From the NCBI RefSeq assembly GCF_003001695.1, contig NZ_PVYX01000001.1, positions 496,001 through 560,000 of the forward strand: DNA of 64,000 nt. Direction: 5' to 3'. Source of the DNA: Flagellimonas meridianipacifica. Lineage in GTDB: Bacteria > Bacteroidota > Bacteroidia > Flavobacteriales > Flavobacteriaceae. The notes below the pieces were generated by a model. It did not search any database, was not told the DNA's origin, and saw only the letters and a list, made by a program, of their open reading frames with translations. A program made the position numbers and the translations under genes. Positions 44,220-53,344 of this stretch are shown in pieces (the stretch's first letter is position 1; each line of letters opens with the position of its first letter).

Positions 44220-47200
44220 ATGAAGATTACGCTACTTAGAGGCTTTCTTTTTATTGGGGCATTATTATGTTTCGGTATGGTTAAGGCCCAAACAGTAACC
44301 GGTACGGTTTCAGATGCCAGTGGACCTTTGCCGGGAGCCAGTGTTGTAGTCAAAGGCACAACCAATGGTACGCAAACTGATTTTGATGGTAATTATACAC
44401 TTAATGATGTTGCAGCTGACGCAGTCATCGTTTTCAGTTACATCGGTTTTGCATCACAGGAAATTCCTGTAAATGGACAAACTACAATAAATGTGACCCT
44501 TCAAGAAGATGCCAGTCAACTGGATGAAGTTGTAGTTGTCGGTTACGGTACTCAATCAAGAAGAACTTCTGTTGGTGCAGTTGAAAGTGTAAAAGCTGAA
44601 GAATTCAACAAAGGTGTAATTGTCAATCCGCAACAATTAATTCAAGGTAAAACTGCGGGGGTGCAGATTTCCGCCACCACTGGTGAACCTGGTGCAGCGG
44701 TAAATGTGAGAATTCGTGGTACTGCCTCGGTGCGTTCCAACAATAACCCACTATATGTAGTGGATGGTATTCCATTGAATGGGGGTAATACTTCCGGAGT
44801 CTCTGGGGGAGGAAATACCGATATCGGTACAGCCGCCGCTTTGGACCCTTTAAGTTTCCTTAATCCAGCAGATATTGCTAGTATCGACATCTTAAAAGAT
44901 GCTTCAGCAACAGCTATTTATGGTTCAAGAGGCGCCAATGGTGTCGTCTTGATAACCACCAGAAGTGGTTCTGCTGGGAAAAGTACCTTAGAGTTTTCCT
45001 CCACTTTCTCTGTTGGGTATGTACCCAATCAATTGGATTTATTAACTCCTGACCAATTTTTACAAGCACAAACTGACTTGGGTGGAACTGCTTCTGATTT
45101 TGATTTTGGCGCTAGGAATTCATGGCAAGACGAAATCTATAGAACATCATTCACCCAGAATTACAACCTGGCCTATGGAGGTGGTAATGATTCTGGAAAC
45201 TATAGAATCTCCTTTGGGTACCAAGATCAAGAAGGTGAAGTCGAGGACAGTACGTTTGATAGGTTAACGGCAAGATTCAATGCCTCACAGCGATTTTTTG
45301 ATGACAAATTGAAATTAAGTACACAAGCTACTATTTCGAATATTGAAGCGCAAAGACCTCCAATTGCAGATAACCCCAACGCTCGTGGTGACCTATTGGC
45401 AACCACTTGGGCATTTAACCCTACGCAACCAATATTCAATGATGATGGTTCCTTCAACCAACCAACATTTGAAACACGGAACCCTCTAGCCGTGCTTGGT
45501 CTAACTAGAAACATCTCAAGTACGTTGAGAGCGTTGATTAACGTTGGGGCTGAATATAAAATTACGGATAACCTTAAATTCAACACGAACATAGGTTTGG
45601 ACAAGTCCACATCTTCTGCGAATTCAGCTATTTCGAGTTTATTCAATTCCGAACAGACTTTTGGACAAGGTAGAGCTACTTTCTTTGAAGTCGATTTGAC
45701 TAATACAACATGGGAATCGTATATTAATTACAACAAGAGTTTTGGTCCAAACGACAACGTTCTGGACATTACATTAGGACATTCTTATCAAGAGTTCGTT
45801 GCCGAGAACATAACTATTGAGGCAGCAAATTTCAGAACAACTGACCTTTTCCAAATGGTGAATAACCTTGCTTCTGCGCAAACATTCTCAAACCAGAGTT
45901 CTTTAACTCGTGATGAATTGCAGTCTTTCTTTCTAAGAACTAATTATTCCATTCAGGGTAAATATAACTTATCTGGTACACTGAGAATTGATGGTTCGTC
46001 AAGGTTTGGTGGTAACAACCAATATGGTACTTTTGGTGCTGTAGGAGCAGCTTGGACAATGTCAGAAGAAGACTGGTTCCCAGAGTTCTTTGATAGATTC
46101 AAACTTCGTGTGGCATGGGGTGTTACTGGAAACCAAGAAGGATTAGGTGCAAATCAGTTTACCAGACGAGAAAGGTTTAATGTAGGAAATATTGACCAAA
46201 CCCCACCTGCCACGGGAGGTATAGATAATGGTGGTACCTTTCAACCAGGGGGCACTCTTTTCGTTGCATTCGAGGATCCAGATTTACGCTGGGAAGAAAA
46301 TGAGCAACTAAATATTGGTTTGGACTTCGCTATTCTAGATAGCAGAGTTAGCGGCTCTTTGGAATACTACAGTAGAATTACCTCTGGTTTCCTTCTTCAG
46401 GTACAAAGTGCCCAACCTGCTGTCCAGCCATTTGCTTTTCAAAATGTAGATGGAGAAATCAAAAACTCCGGTGTAGAATTTAACTTAAATGCCACTATCG
46501 TTGAGAACGAGGACTTCTCTTGGGATACCAACTTTAACGTAGGTTATAACGACAATATTATCCAAAACTTTACTGGGCAGCCTATTCAAACTGGAGCGAT
46601 TAATGGTCCTGGTCTGACAGGTGCATTTGCCCAACAATTGGAGAATGGTCAACCACTTTTTAGCTTTTTCTTAAATGATTGGAGAGGCCTGACTCCTGTT
46701 GCCGATCCAAACAATATTGGCCCAACTGAGGGTGTAAATATTTTCTTGGATGCAAATGGGGAAGAATCCACAGTTGGAACACCTCGTTTTGTTGGCGAAA
46801 GTGCTTTACCGGATGTTACCTTAGGATTTACTCAGAATTTCCGTTACAGAAATTGGGATGCAAGCATCTTTTTCAATGGCCAGTTCGGTCAGTCTATTTA
46901 CAGTAACAACAGAAATGCATTCTTTGCAATCGGTAACCTTGCACAGGGCCGAAACGTAACAGCCGATGTATTGCCTTTTGTTGGAGCAGAAAACCCGTTG
47001 AATATTGCAGAAGTTTCTTCAAGATTCTTGGAAGATGGTTCCTTTTTAAGGCTTCAGAACGTAACTGTAGGACATAACTTCCCACTCCCTGAAGATAGCC
47101 TTTTCAGCAGTTTACGTATATTTGCGAGTGGTCAGAACCTTTTTGTTATAACTGACTACAGTGGTCAAGACCCTGAAGTTTCAGTAGACAGGAACCTTAA

Positions 47201-47282
47201 TAATGTTCCTTCTTTAGGGATAGACCTTACAGCATTTCCTAGACCAACAACTTTTTCTTTAGGCTTTAATGCAACTTTTTAA
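44220..47282 (+). CDS. SusC/RagA family TonB-dependent outer-membrane transporter
   Basis: 1020 residues. Signal peptide ends near MVKAQ. A carboxypeptidase-regulatory-like domain follows ('VTGTVSDASGPLPGASVVVKG', residues ~25-100), then the SusC signature and TonB-plug region 'LDEVVVVGYGTQSRRTSVGAV', the plug with 'LYVVDGIPLNGG' and 'ASATAIYGSRGANGVVLITT', and a ~750-residue beta-barrel ending in Phe. It imports oligosaccharides or similar ligands through the outer membrane using TonB energy, with the SusD lipoprotein encoded 15 nt downstream as lid. Context with GH13 and GH65 suggests alpha-glucan; the sulfonate gene set downstream offers an alternative ligand, since susCD lies between the two. 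Confidence 0.95.
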   Translation: MKITLLRGFLFIGALLCFGMVKAQTVTGTVSDASGPLPGASVVVKGTTNGTQTDFDGNYTLNDVAADAVIVFSYIGFASQEIPVNGQTTINVTLQEDASQLDEVVVVGYGTQSRRTSVGAVESVKAEEFNKGVIVNPQQLIQGKTAGVQISATTGEPGAAVNVRIRGTASVRSNNNPLYVVDGIPLNGGNTSGVSGGGNTDIGTAAALDPLSFLNPADIASIDILKDASATAIYGSRGANGVVLITTRSGSAGKSTLEFSSTFSVGYVPNQLDLLTPDQFLQAQTDLGGTASDFDFGARNSWQDEIYRTSFTQNYNLAYGGGNDSGNYRISFGYQDQEGEVEDSTFDRLTARFNASQRFFDDKLKLSTQATISNIEAQRPPIADNPNARGDLLATTWAFNPTQPIFNDDGSFNQPTFETRNPLAVLGLTRNISSTLRALINVGAEYKITDNLKFNTNIGLDKSTSSANSAISSLFNSEQTFGQGRATFFEVDLTNTTWESYINYNKSFGPNDNVLDITLGHSYQEFVAENITIEAANFRTTDLFQMVNNLASAQTFSNQSSLTRDELQSFFLRTNYSIQGKYNLSGTLRIDGSSRFGGNNQYGTFGAVGAAWTMSEEDWFPEFFDRFKLRVAWGVTGNQEGLGANQFTRRERFNVGNIDQTPPATGGIDNGGTFQPGGTLFVAFEDPDLRWEENEQLNIGLDFAILDSRVSGSLEYYSRITSGFLLQVQSAQPAVQPFAFQNVDGEIKNSGVEFNLNATIVENEDFSWDTNFNVGYNDNIIQNFTGQPIQTGAINGPGLTGAFAQQLENGQPLFSFFLNDWRGLTPVADPNNIGPTEGVNIFLDANGEESTVGTPRFVGESALPDVTLGFTQNFRYRNWDASIFFNGQFGQSIYSNNRNAFFAIGNLAQGRNVTADVLPFVGAENPLNIAEVSSRFLEDGSFLRLQNVTVGHNFPLPEDSLFSSLRIFASGQNLFVITDYSGQDPEVSVDRNLNNVPSLGIDLTAFPRPTTFSLGFNATF

Positions 47283-47297
47283 TAAAAAAAAATCAAA

Positions 47298-48845
47298 ATG
47301 ATGAGAAAAAAAATGTTTAAAAAAGGATTGGTCCAATCTCTAGGATTAGCATCGCTACTCCTGTTAGGCCAGTCCTGTACAGATTTGGAAGTTCCTCTTC
47401 AAGACTCAGTTTCTGTTGCCCAATCAGATGGTTCGTTTGGAGGTGTTGTGAGTGCTGCTAACTCCTTGGAGTCGCTTTACAATAATCTTGAAAACCTAAA
47501 TGCGCAAAATAACGAGTATGCCTGTATGGAGGTTGCAGCAAATAATGTTGCTGTTTTAACTAGAGGTGCTGACTGGGGTGATAATGGAGTATGGCGACAA
47601 TTGCATAATCATACTTGGAATCCTACCCAATTATATGTATTGAATTCTTGGAACAATCGTAACTCCCAGATTCTAGCAGCTACACAGCTTTTAGATCCCG
47701 CTAGCTCTGCTGGAAGAACAGCAACGCAAGTTGCACAGGCACAAGTAATAAGAGCCATAAATACATTCATGGTACTTAACTTCTTTGGCCAGGTTCCTTT
47801 TAGGGGAGTAAATGATGGTGTTGATGTTGATCCAGCTGTCTTGAGTGCACAAGAGGCATTTGATTTGATTATTTCAGATTTGGACGCAGCGATTTCCAGT
47901 GGAGATCTTCATACAGACGGGCCTGACGGTGACCTTTTCACTATTGGAGAGGCTGCTGCTCGCTTTATCAGAGCCAAGGTCAACTTAAATTCTGGTAGTA
48001 TTCTTGGTGCGGCACCAGCCGGAGCCATGGACGCGGTAATCGCAGATGTAGATGCTATTGAGGATTTTGGGTTCATGTTGGATGATGGCGATGGTCAATA
48101 CGGTTATTTTGATATCTGGGATTTATCTACCAATGATGAGGTAATCATGGCATTGGATACTGGTACTGGACAAAGGGTATTTAACATGATTCACCCTAAC
48201 CAAACAGGATGGAACGGTTTTGTAACCCTAACCGAGACCTTTAGGCTTCATGGCACCAATGATGTAGCTGATGATGCTAGGCTTGGATTGGACGGACCGG
48301 ATTTTAATGGCCTATCTACTGGATACCTGAGGGGACAACAGTTGGACGGTTCTGGAGCCCCACTTCAAGACAGACAAGGAACCGATTTGGTTTACGAAGA
48401 TGAGCTTTTAACCAGTTTGGAAATCAACAATGAGCGAAACGGAATACGCGTGGTAAAATATCCACAACGTGGAGATGATGGTTTTCCAAGCCCTACAAAT
48501 GATTTTGTATGGTTGAGATTTGCCGAGGCGCTACTTATGAGAGCTGAAGCGGGTCTTCGCGGTGGTACGGGTGCAGACCCAGTAGCGGACGTCAACCTGA
48601 TTAGAGAAAGAGCAGGTGTTCCTGCTTTGGGATCTATTACTCTGGAAGAACTCAATGACGAGATTACAAAAGAGTTAAACACTGAGGCTAATATTGCAGG
48701 AAACAGAGCGGTACAAATTCGCTTTGGCACTTTCGCAGATACATGGGAAATGAAAACTGTTCAAGATGAGTTCCGTAGGCTTTACCCAATACCAGCTACA
48801 GCACTTGGTTCTAACCCAAACTTGGTACAAAACGAAGGTTATTAA
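47298..48845 (+). CDS. RagB/SusD family nutrient-binding lipoprotein
   Basis: 515 residues with lipoprotein signal ending 'LLLLGQSC' (Cys27). The SusD pattern is a helical TPR-like scaffold: 'LNSWNNRNSQILAATQLL', 'QAQVIRAINTFMVLNFFGQVPF' (family helix), 'FIRAKVNLNSGSILG', and a C-terminal 'LRFAEALLMRAEAGLR...DVNLIRERAGVPAL...EFRRLYPIPATAL' order diagnostic of SusD. It caps the SusC barrel and binds the oligosaccharide at the cell surface. No SusE/F-type gene follows; an intrinsic terminator does. Confidence 0.95.
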   Translation: MMRKKMFKKGLVQSLGLASLLLLGQSCTDLEVPLQDSVSVAQSDGSFGGVVSAANSLESLYNNLENLNAQNNEYACMEVAANNVAVLTRGADWGDNGVWRQLHNHTWNPTQLYVLNSWNNRNSQILAATQLLDPASSAGRTATQVAQAQVIRAINTFMVLNFFGQVPFRGVNDGVDVDPAVLSAQEAFDLIISDLDAAISSGDLHTDGPDGDLFTIGEAAARFIRAKVNLNSGSILGAAPAGAMDAVIADVDAIEDFGFMLDDGDGQYGYFDIWDLSTNDEVIMALDTGTGQRVFNMIHPNQTGWNGFVTLTETFRLHGTNDVADDARLGLDGPDFNGLSTGYLRGQQLDGSGAPLQDRQGTDLVYEDELLTSLEINNERNGIRVVKYPQRGDDGFPSPTNDFVWLRFAEALLMRAEAGLRGGTGADPVADVNLIRERAGVPALGSITLEELNDEITKELNTEANIAGNRAVQIRFGTFADTWEMKTVQDEFRRLYPIPATALGSNPNLVQNEGY

Positions 48846-48870
48846 TAGTAGTTTATCAACCATAATTATA

Positions 48871-48898
48871 AAGAGGGCTAATTGCCCTCTTTTTTTTT
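48871..48898 (+). terminator. Intrinsic terminator after susD
   Basis: AAGAGGGC (48871-48878) and GCCCTCTT (48884-48891) form a perfect 8-bp stem with a 5-nt loop, running into nine T's. It separates the susCD transcript from the following UnbV lipoprotein gene. Confidence 0.9.
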
Positions 48899-49001
48899 CC
48901 ATAACCTTCCAGTTTGCTTCCAATATCAGTGTTAATCTACACCAGTGTCTATGATAATTAGATGAAAATTTTTAGCTTTCCGGATTACAGAATTTCATTC
49001 A

Positions 49002-52000
49002 ATGTTATATAAATCAATCTTCCCGACATTACTTTTAACAACCGTTTTAATACTCTCCTGTAATACCAAAACGATAAAAGAAGATACCCATGAAAATACC
49101 TCTAAACTTTTCTCTCTGCTGAATAGCACCCAAACGGGAATCTCTTTTGAAAACACTGTAGAAAATGAAGAAGACTTCAACATTTTTCTGTATCGAAATT
49201 TTTACAACGGCGGAGGTGTTGCTATAGGAGATGTAAACAATGACGGTTTGGCAGATGTTTATTTGACCGCTAACAGGAAGCAAAACAAGCTATTCCTTAA
49301 CAAGGGGGATTTTACCTTCGAAGATATTTCGAATTCGGCGAGAGTGGAAGGCAACAAAGCTTGGTCCACCGGTGTGGTTTTTGTGGACATCAATTCCGAT
49401 GGTTTGCTCGATATCTATGTCTGCAATGCCGGAAACATTCAAGGAGACGATCAAAAAAATGAGCTTTTTATCAATAACGGAGACTTGACGTTCACAGAAA
49501 AAGCAGAAGAATACAACCTTGCGGATAGTGGTTTTACCACACATGCCGCATTTTTTGACTATGATAAAGACGGAGATTTAGATGTCTACATGTTGAACAA
49601 CAGCTTTATCCCTGTTGCCAGTTTAGGTTACGATAATAAAAGGGATGTTAGGGCAGAAGACTGGAATGTTATTGACGAAATTAAAGGTGGTGGAGATAAA
49701 CTATTACGAAACGACGGTGGCGTTTTCAAGGATGTAAGTGAAGAAGCCAACATTTATGGCAGTCTTATCGGTTTTGGTCTTGGAGTTACAGTAGGCGATG
49801 TTAACGAGGATTTTTATCCAGATATTTATGTGTCCAATGATTTTTTTGAACACGATTATCTCTACATAAACAATCAGGATGGGACCTTTACCGAAAGCAT
49901 AAAAGAATGGACGAATCATTTAAGTCTGTTCTCCATGGGAGCGGACATGGCTGATATAAATAATGATGGAAAGTCGGATATATTCGTAACGGATATGTTA
50001 CCGGAAAGTGATGAACGTCTGAAAACGACAACAACTTTTGAAACATATGATATTCATCAGCGTAAACTATTAAACGACTACTATTACCAGTTTATGCAAA
50101 ACACTTTACAGTTGAATCTGGGAGGTTTCTTTTCCGAAGTTGCGCATTACAGTGGTATTTCAAAAACGGATTGGAGCTGGGGCGCCTTGTTGTTTGATAT
50201 GGACAATGACGGTTATCGCGATGTGTTTGTTTGTAATGGTATTTATCACGATCTCACCAATCAAGATTTTATTGATTTCTTTGAAGATGTTACTAGACAA
50301 CAAACCGCTGTTTATGGGAACAAAGAGCAAAAGGATGCGGTAATCAACGCAATGCCTTCAAAACCAATTCCGAATTACGCATTTAAAAACAATCAAGATT
50401 TGACTTTTACCAACCGTTCGGAAGATTGGGGTCTGGCTACTCCTAGTTTTTCCAATGGCGCAGCCTATGGCGATTTGGACAATGATGGTGATTTAGATTT
50501 AGTGGTAAACAATGTAAATCAACAACTTTTTGTTTACAGAAACAACAGTGAAACGCTAGGCAACAATTACCTAAAAATTGAATTGAAAGGAGAAAATCCC
50601 AACACACGAGGAATAGGAAGTCTTGTTGAAATATTTTCAAATGAAGAAATCATTCAGCAAGAAATGATTCCTTCCAGAGGATTCCAATCATCAATTGATT
50701 ATATAATGACCATCGGCCTTGGGAAAAGTAGTCCAGATTCCTTAAGAATCATTTGGCCCAACGGAATGTATCAGACTTTGAAAAATGTAGAGCCCAACAC
50801 CCAGATTACATTGAATCAAACCGATGCTTCGCAAAAGTATTCCCCTTCGATAAAAGAAAAGACCGTATTACTAGCCGAAGTATCTTCAAAGCTACCCAAG
50901 CATATAGAGGATAAACATGTCGATTATGATTACGAAGGACTTATCACTAAAATGCTATCGCAAGAAGGCCCAACAGTTTCCATTGCTGACATTGATAATG
51001 ATGGGGATGAAGATGTTTTTATGGGAGGATCTAGGGGAGCGGCTGCCAAATTACTATTCCACCAAAACAATGGAAACTTAGAACTAACTTTTTCACAAGA
51101 TATCTTTCGAGAAGATAGAAGATATGAAGATACAGCTTCTGCATTTGTAGATATAGATGGTGATGGGGATATGGATCTTGTAGTGGCCTCAGGGGGAAAT
51201 ATTCCGGATAATCGCGTTTCCCCTAAAAACCGAATTTATGTAAATGATGGAAAGGGGAACTTCACTAAAAGTAATAATACAATTCCAAGTTTAAGCAACA
51301 ATGTATCTGTAATTGCCTCCTATGATTATGACGAAGATGGTGATCAAGATCTTTTTATAGGAAGTAGAAGCGTCCCTGGAATTTACGGTGTAAATCCAGA
51401 ACACTTATTTCTAGAGAATGATGGAGACGGAAACTTTTCGAACGTTACCGAAAACAAAGCCTTCCATCTTAAAAATATTGGAATGGTCACCGACGCCATT
51501 TGGACTGATTATGACGGTGATTCGAAAAAAGACCTAATTATCACCACCGATTGGGGCTCAATCAAAGTTTTCAAGAATAATGGAAGGAGATTAAGTCCAA
51601 GGGAAACCAGTTTGGATAGTTTGTCCGGTTGGTGGAACACAATTTATGCTGAAGACTTGGATGCAGATGGAGATATGGACTTCGTCCTCGGGAACCAAGG
51701 AAGCAATTTTAGCTATAAAGCGGATACCTCCTCTCCTTTAAAGATGTTTGTCAACGATTTTGATGATAATGGAACAATAGAGCAATTGTTCACAAAGAAT
51801 TATAATGGCAAAGATGTCCCGATAACTCTGAAAAGGGAACTAACCGCACAACTAAATTCCTTAAAAAAAGAAAATCTCAAGTTTTCAGATTTTGCTACCA
51901 AGAGTGTGGAAGAACTGATAGATACCACTATTTTGAAAAAATCCATTATTAAGGAAATAAATACAACACAAACTGTTGTCGCCCTTAATGAAGGAAATGG

Positions 52001-52340
52001 GCAGTTCAAGGTAGTAAGCCTACCAAAAGAGGTTCAGTTTTCCTGTGTTTGCGATGTGAACTGTACCGATATCAATGGCGATGGAAACTTGGATTTGATT
52101 ATTGGTGGAAACAACTATGACTTCAAACCACAATTCAGCAGATTGGATGCCAGCTATGGTGGCGTTCTTTTAGGTTCTGGTGATGGAAGCTTTGATTGGA
52201 CTCCTTATGACGAATCCGGATTTTATGTGAAAGGCGAGATTAAACATCTCTCCAAATTTAAAGACAAGAATGGTAAAGAGTTTTTATTCGTAGCCATTAA
52301 CAATGAAGCCCCAAGAGTATTTGAGTTTAATAGGGATTGA
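49002..52340 (+). CDS. VCBS/FG-GAP repeat lipoprotein with UnbV (ASPIC) domain, copy 1
   Basis: 1112 residues; lipobox LILSC (Cys20) predicts surface or periplasmic anchoring. Many FG-GAP calcium loops of the type DVNNDGLADVY, DINSDGLLDIY, DYDKDGDLDVY, DLDNDGDLDLV are spread over the chain, predicting integrin-like propellers. An ASPIC/UnbV domain is visible around residues 520-600 ('NYLKIELKGENPNTRGIGSLVEIF', '...GLGKSSPDSLRIIWPNG'), followed by more repeats. Such proteins are frequent next to SusCD genes in marine Bacteroidota, perhaps as substrate-binding or adhesion proteins; enzymatic activity is unknown. A collinear paralogue begins at 62311. A perfect 30-bp palindrome starts 11 nt after the stop. 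Confidence 0.9.
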   Translation: MLYKSIFPTLLLTTVLILSCNTKTIKEDTHENTSKLFSLLNSTQTGISFENTVENEEDFNIFLYRNFYNGGGVAIGDVNNDGLADVYLTANRKQNKLFLNKGDFTFEDISNSARVEGNKAWSTGVVFVDINSDGLLDIYVCNAGNIQGDDQKNELFINNGDLTFTEKAEEYNLADSGFTTHAAFFDYDKDGDLDVYMLNNSFIPVASLGYDNKRDVRAEDWNVIDEIKGGGDKLLRNDGGVFKDVSEEANIYGSLIGFGLGVTVGDVNEDFYPDIYVSNDFFEHDYLYINNQDGTFTESIKEWTNHLSLFSMGADMADINNDGKSDIFVTDMLPESDERLKTTTTFETYDIHQRKLLNDYYYQFMQNTLQLNLGGFFSEVAHYSGISKTDWSWGALLFDMDNDGYRDVFVCNGIYHDLTNQDFIDFFEDVTRQQTAVYGNKEQKDAVINAMPSKPIPNYAFKNNQDLTFTNRSEDWGLATPSFSNGAAYGDLDNDGDLDLVVNNVNQQLFVYRNNSETLGNNYLKIELKGENPNTRGIGSLVEIFSNEEIIQQEMIPSRGFQSSIDYIMTIGLGKSSPDSLRIIWPNGMYQTLKNVEPNTQITLNQTDASQKYSPSIKEKTVLLAEVSSKLPKHIEDKHVDYDYEGLITKMLSQEGPTVSIADIDNDGDEDVFMGGSRGAAAKLLFHQNNGNLELTFSQDIFREDRRYEDTASAFVDIDGDGDMDLVVASGGNIPDNRVSPKNRIYVNDGKGNFTKSNNTIPSLSNNVSVIASYDYDEDGDQDLFIGSRSVPGIYGVNPEHLFLENDGDGNFSNVTENKAFHLKNIGMVTDAIWTDYDGDSKKDLIITTDWGSIKVFKNNGRRLSPRETSLDSLSGWWNTIYAEDLDADGDMDFVLGNQGSNFSYKADTSSPLKMFVNDFDDNGTIEQLFTKNYNGKDVPITLKRELTAQLNSLKKENLKFSDFATKSVEELIDTTILKKSIIKEINTTQTVVALNEGNGQFKVVSLPKEVQFSCVCDVNCTDINGDGNLDLIIGGNNYDFKPQFSRLDASYGGVLLGSGDGSFDWTPYDESGFYVKGEIKHLSKFKDKNGKEFLFVAINNEAPRVFEFNRD

Positions 52341-52350
52341 TGTAGAAAGG

Positions 52351-52380
52351 AATAAAAATGTAAACGTTTACATTTTTATT
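52351..52380. promoter_or_regulatory. Perfect 30-bp palindrome, LacI-type operator for yeiH-lacI
   Basis: All 30 bases form a perfect inverted repeat with central CG; the core is AATGTAAACGTTTACATT (52357-52374). The same 18-bp core recurs at 54942-54959. A -7-like TAGTTTTA (52383-52390) lies 3 nt further and the gene for the YeiH-type protein starts at 52404, so a bound regulator would cover the -33 region. The LacI-family gene of the same operon is the likely binder (autoregulation). A role as terminator of the upstream gene is possible but no T-run longer than five follows the stem. Confidence 0.8.
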
Positions 52381-52403
52381 TGTAGTTTTACATCCGTTCG
52401 CAA

Positions 52404-53336
52404 ATGCTCTCTAAAGTAAGTACCTACATATTATGTATCGCCGTGCTCTTAGGCACCCTAATGGGTTACATCTCTCCCGCCCTAGCTTTGGCAGCAGGTA
52501 TGGTTTCGGGAATCTTTAAAATTGCTAACGACGATTTTGTTCAAAAAAGTAAAAAATTCCAAAAACTTCTCTTACAACTATCCGTGGTTGGCCTTGGTTT
52601 TGGAATACATATGCAGCAGGCTGTGGAAGTTGGCTCGAACAGCTTTTTTATAACATTGATTACGATTGTCTGCACATTCATCATAGCATTTGCTATTGGA
52701 AAAATTCTCAAATCAGAGCGTATAACCACAATTTTGGTAGCCTCAGGAACAGCAATTTGTGGAGGCAGCGCTATTGCCGCAGTAAGCCCGAGCCTAAAGG
52801 CAGACTCATCACAAACATCAATTTCGTTGGCCATTGTATTTCTTCTCAATGCAATTGCCCTGTTTATTTTTCCATATATAGGCCATTATTTTGGTTTGGA
52901 CCAAAGTCAGTTTGGAACGTGGAGCGCCATTGCTATCCATGATACTAGTTCCGTAGTGGGGGCTGCCGAGGTTTACGGCAATGAGGCTTTGAATATTGCC
53001 ACAACTACTAAACTCGTTAGAACATTATGGATCATTCCGTTGGTTTTAATAATTTCTTTTGGTTCCAATTCAAAGGAAAGATTTGCCTTTCCTTGGTTTA
53101 TCTTCGGATTTATTGGTGCTATGCTTATTAGTTCATATGTCCCAGAAGCAGGTCAAGTAAGTGAAAGTATTGTTTGGATTGCTAGGAAGGCCCTTATCTT
53201 CACTCTATTCTTAATTGGAATGCAAATCAACATTGCCCAACTAAAAAAATTGGGCTTTAACATTCTTATAGTAGGTATCACCACCTGGATTGTGTTAGGC
53301 GCAATTTCCCTTTTCTACGTTTTAAATTATTTGTAA
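52404..53336 (+). CDS. YeiH-type (UPF0324, PSE family) putative sulfate/sulfite exporter
   Basis: 310 residues, about ten hydrophobic helices. 'LLQLSVVGLGFGIHM', 'VASGTAICGGSAIAAVSPSLKADSSQTSIS' and 'GTWSAIAIHDTSSVVGAAEVYG' are the family's conserved segments. YeiH/PSE proteins have been proposed to export sulfite or sulfate and appear in several sulfonate-degradation gene clusters. Here it heads a two-gene operon with a LacI-type regulator (8-nt gap) and sits beside a sulfonate monooxygenase cluster, so discharge of sulfite or sulfate is a reasonable role; direct evidence is lacking. Confidence 0.88.
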   Translation: MLSKVSTYILCIAVLLGTLMGYISPALALAAGMVSGIFKIANDDFVQKSKKFQKLLLQLSVVGLGFGIHMQQAVEVGSNSFFITLITIVCTFIIAFAIGKILKSERITTILVASGTAICGGSAIAAVSPSLKADSSQTSISLAIVFLLNAIALFIFPYIGHYFGLDQSQFGTWSAIAIHDTSSVVGAAEVYGNEALNIATTTKLVRTLWIIPLVLIISFGSNSKERFAFPWFIFGFIGAMLISSYVPEAGQVSESIVWIARKALIFTLFLIGMQINIAQLKKLGFNILIVGITTWIVLGAISLFYVLNYL

Positions 53337-53344
53337 AATACATC

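Noticed and set aside
48392-48730. 112-codon minus-strand frame inside susD
   Set aside because: Antisense shadow of the conserved C-terminal SusD region.
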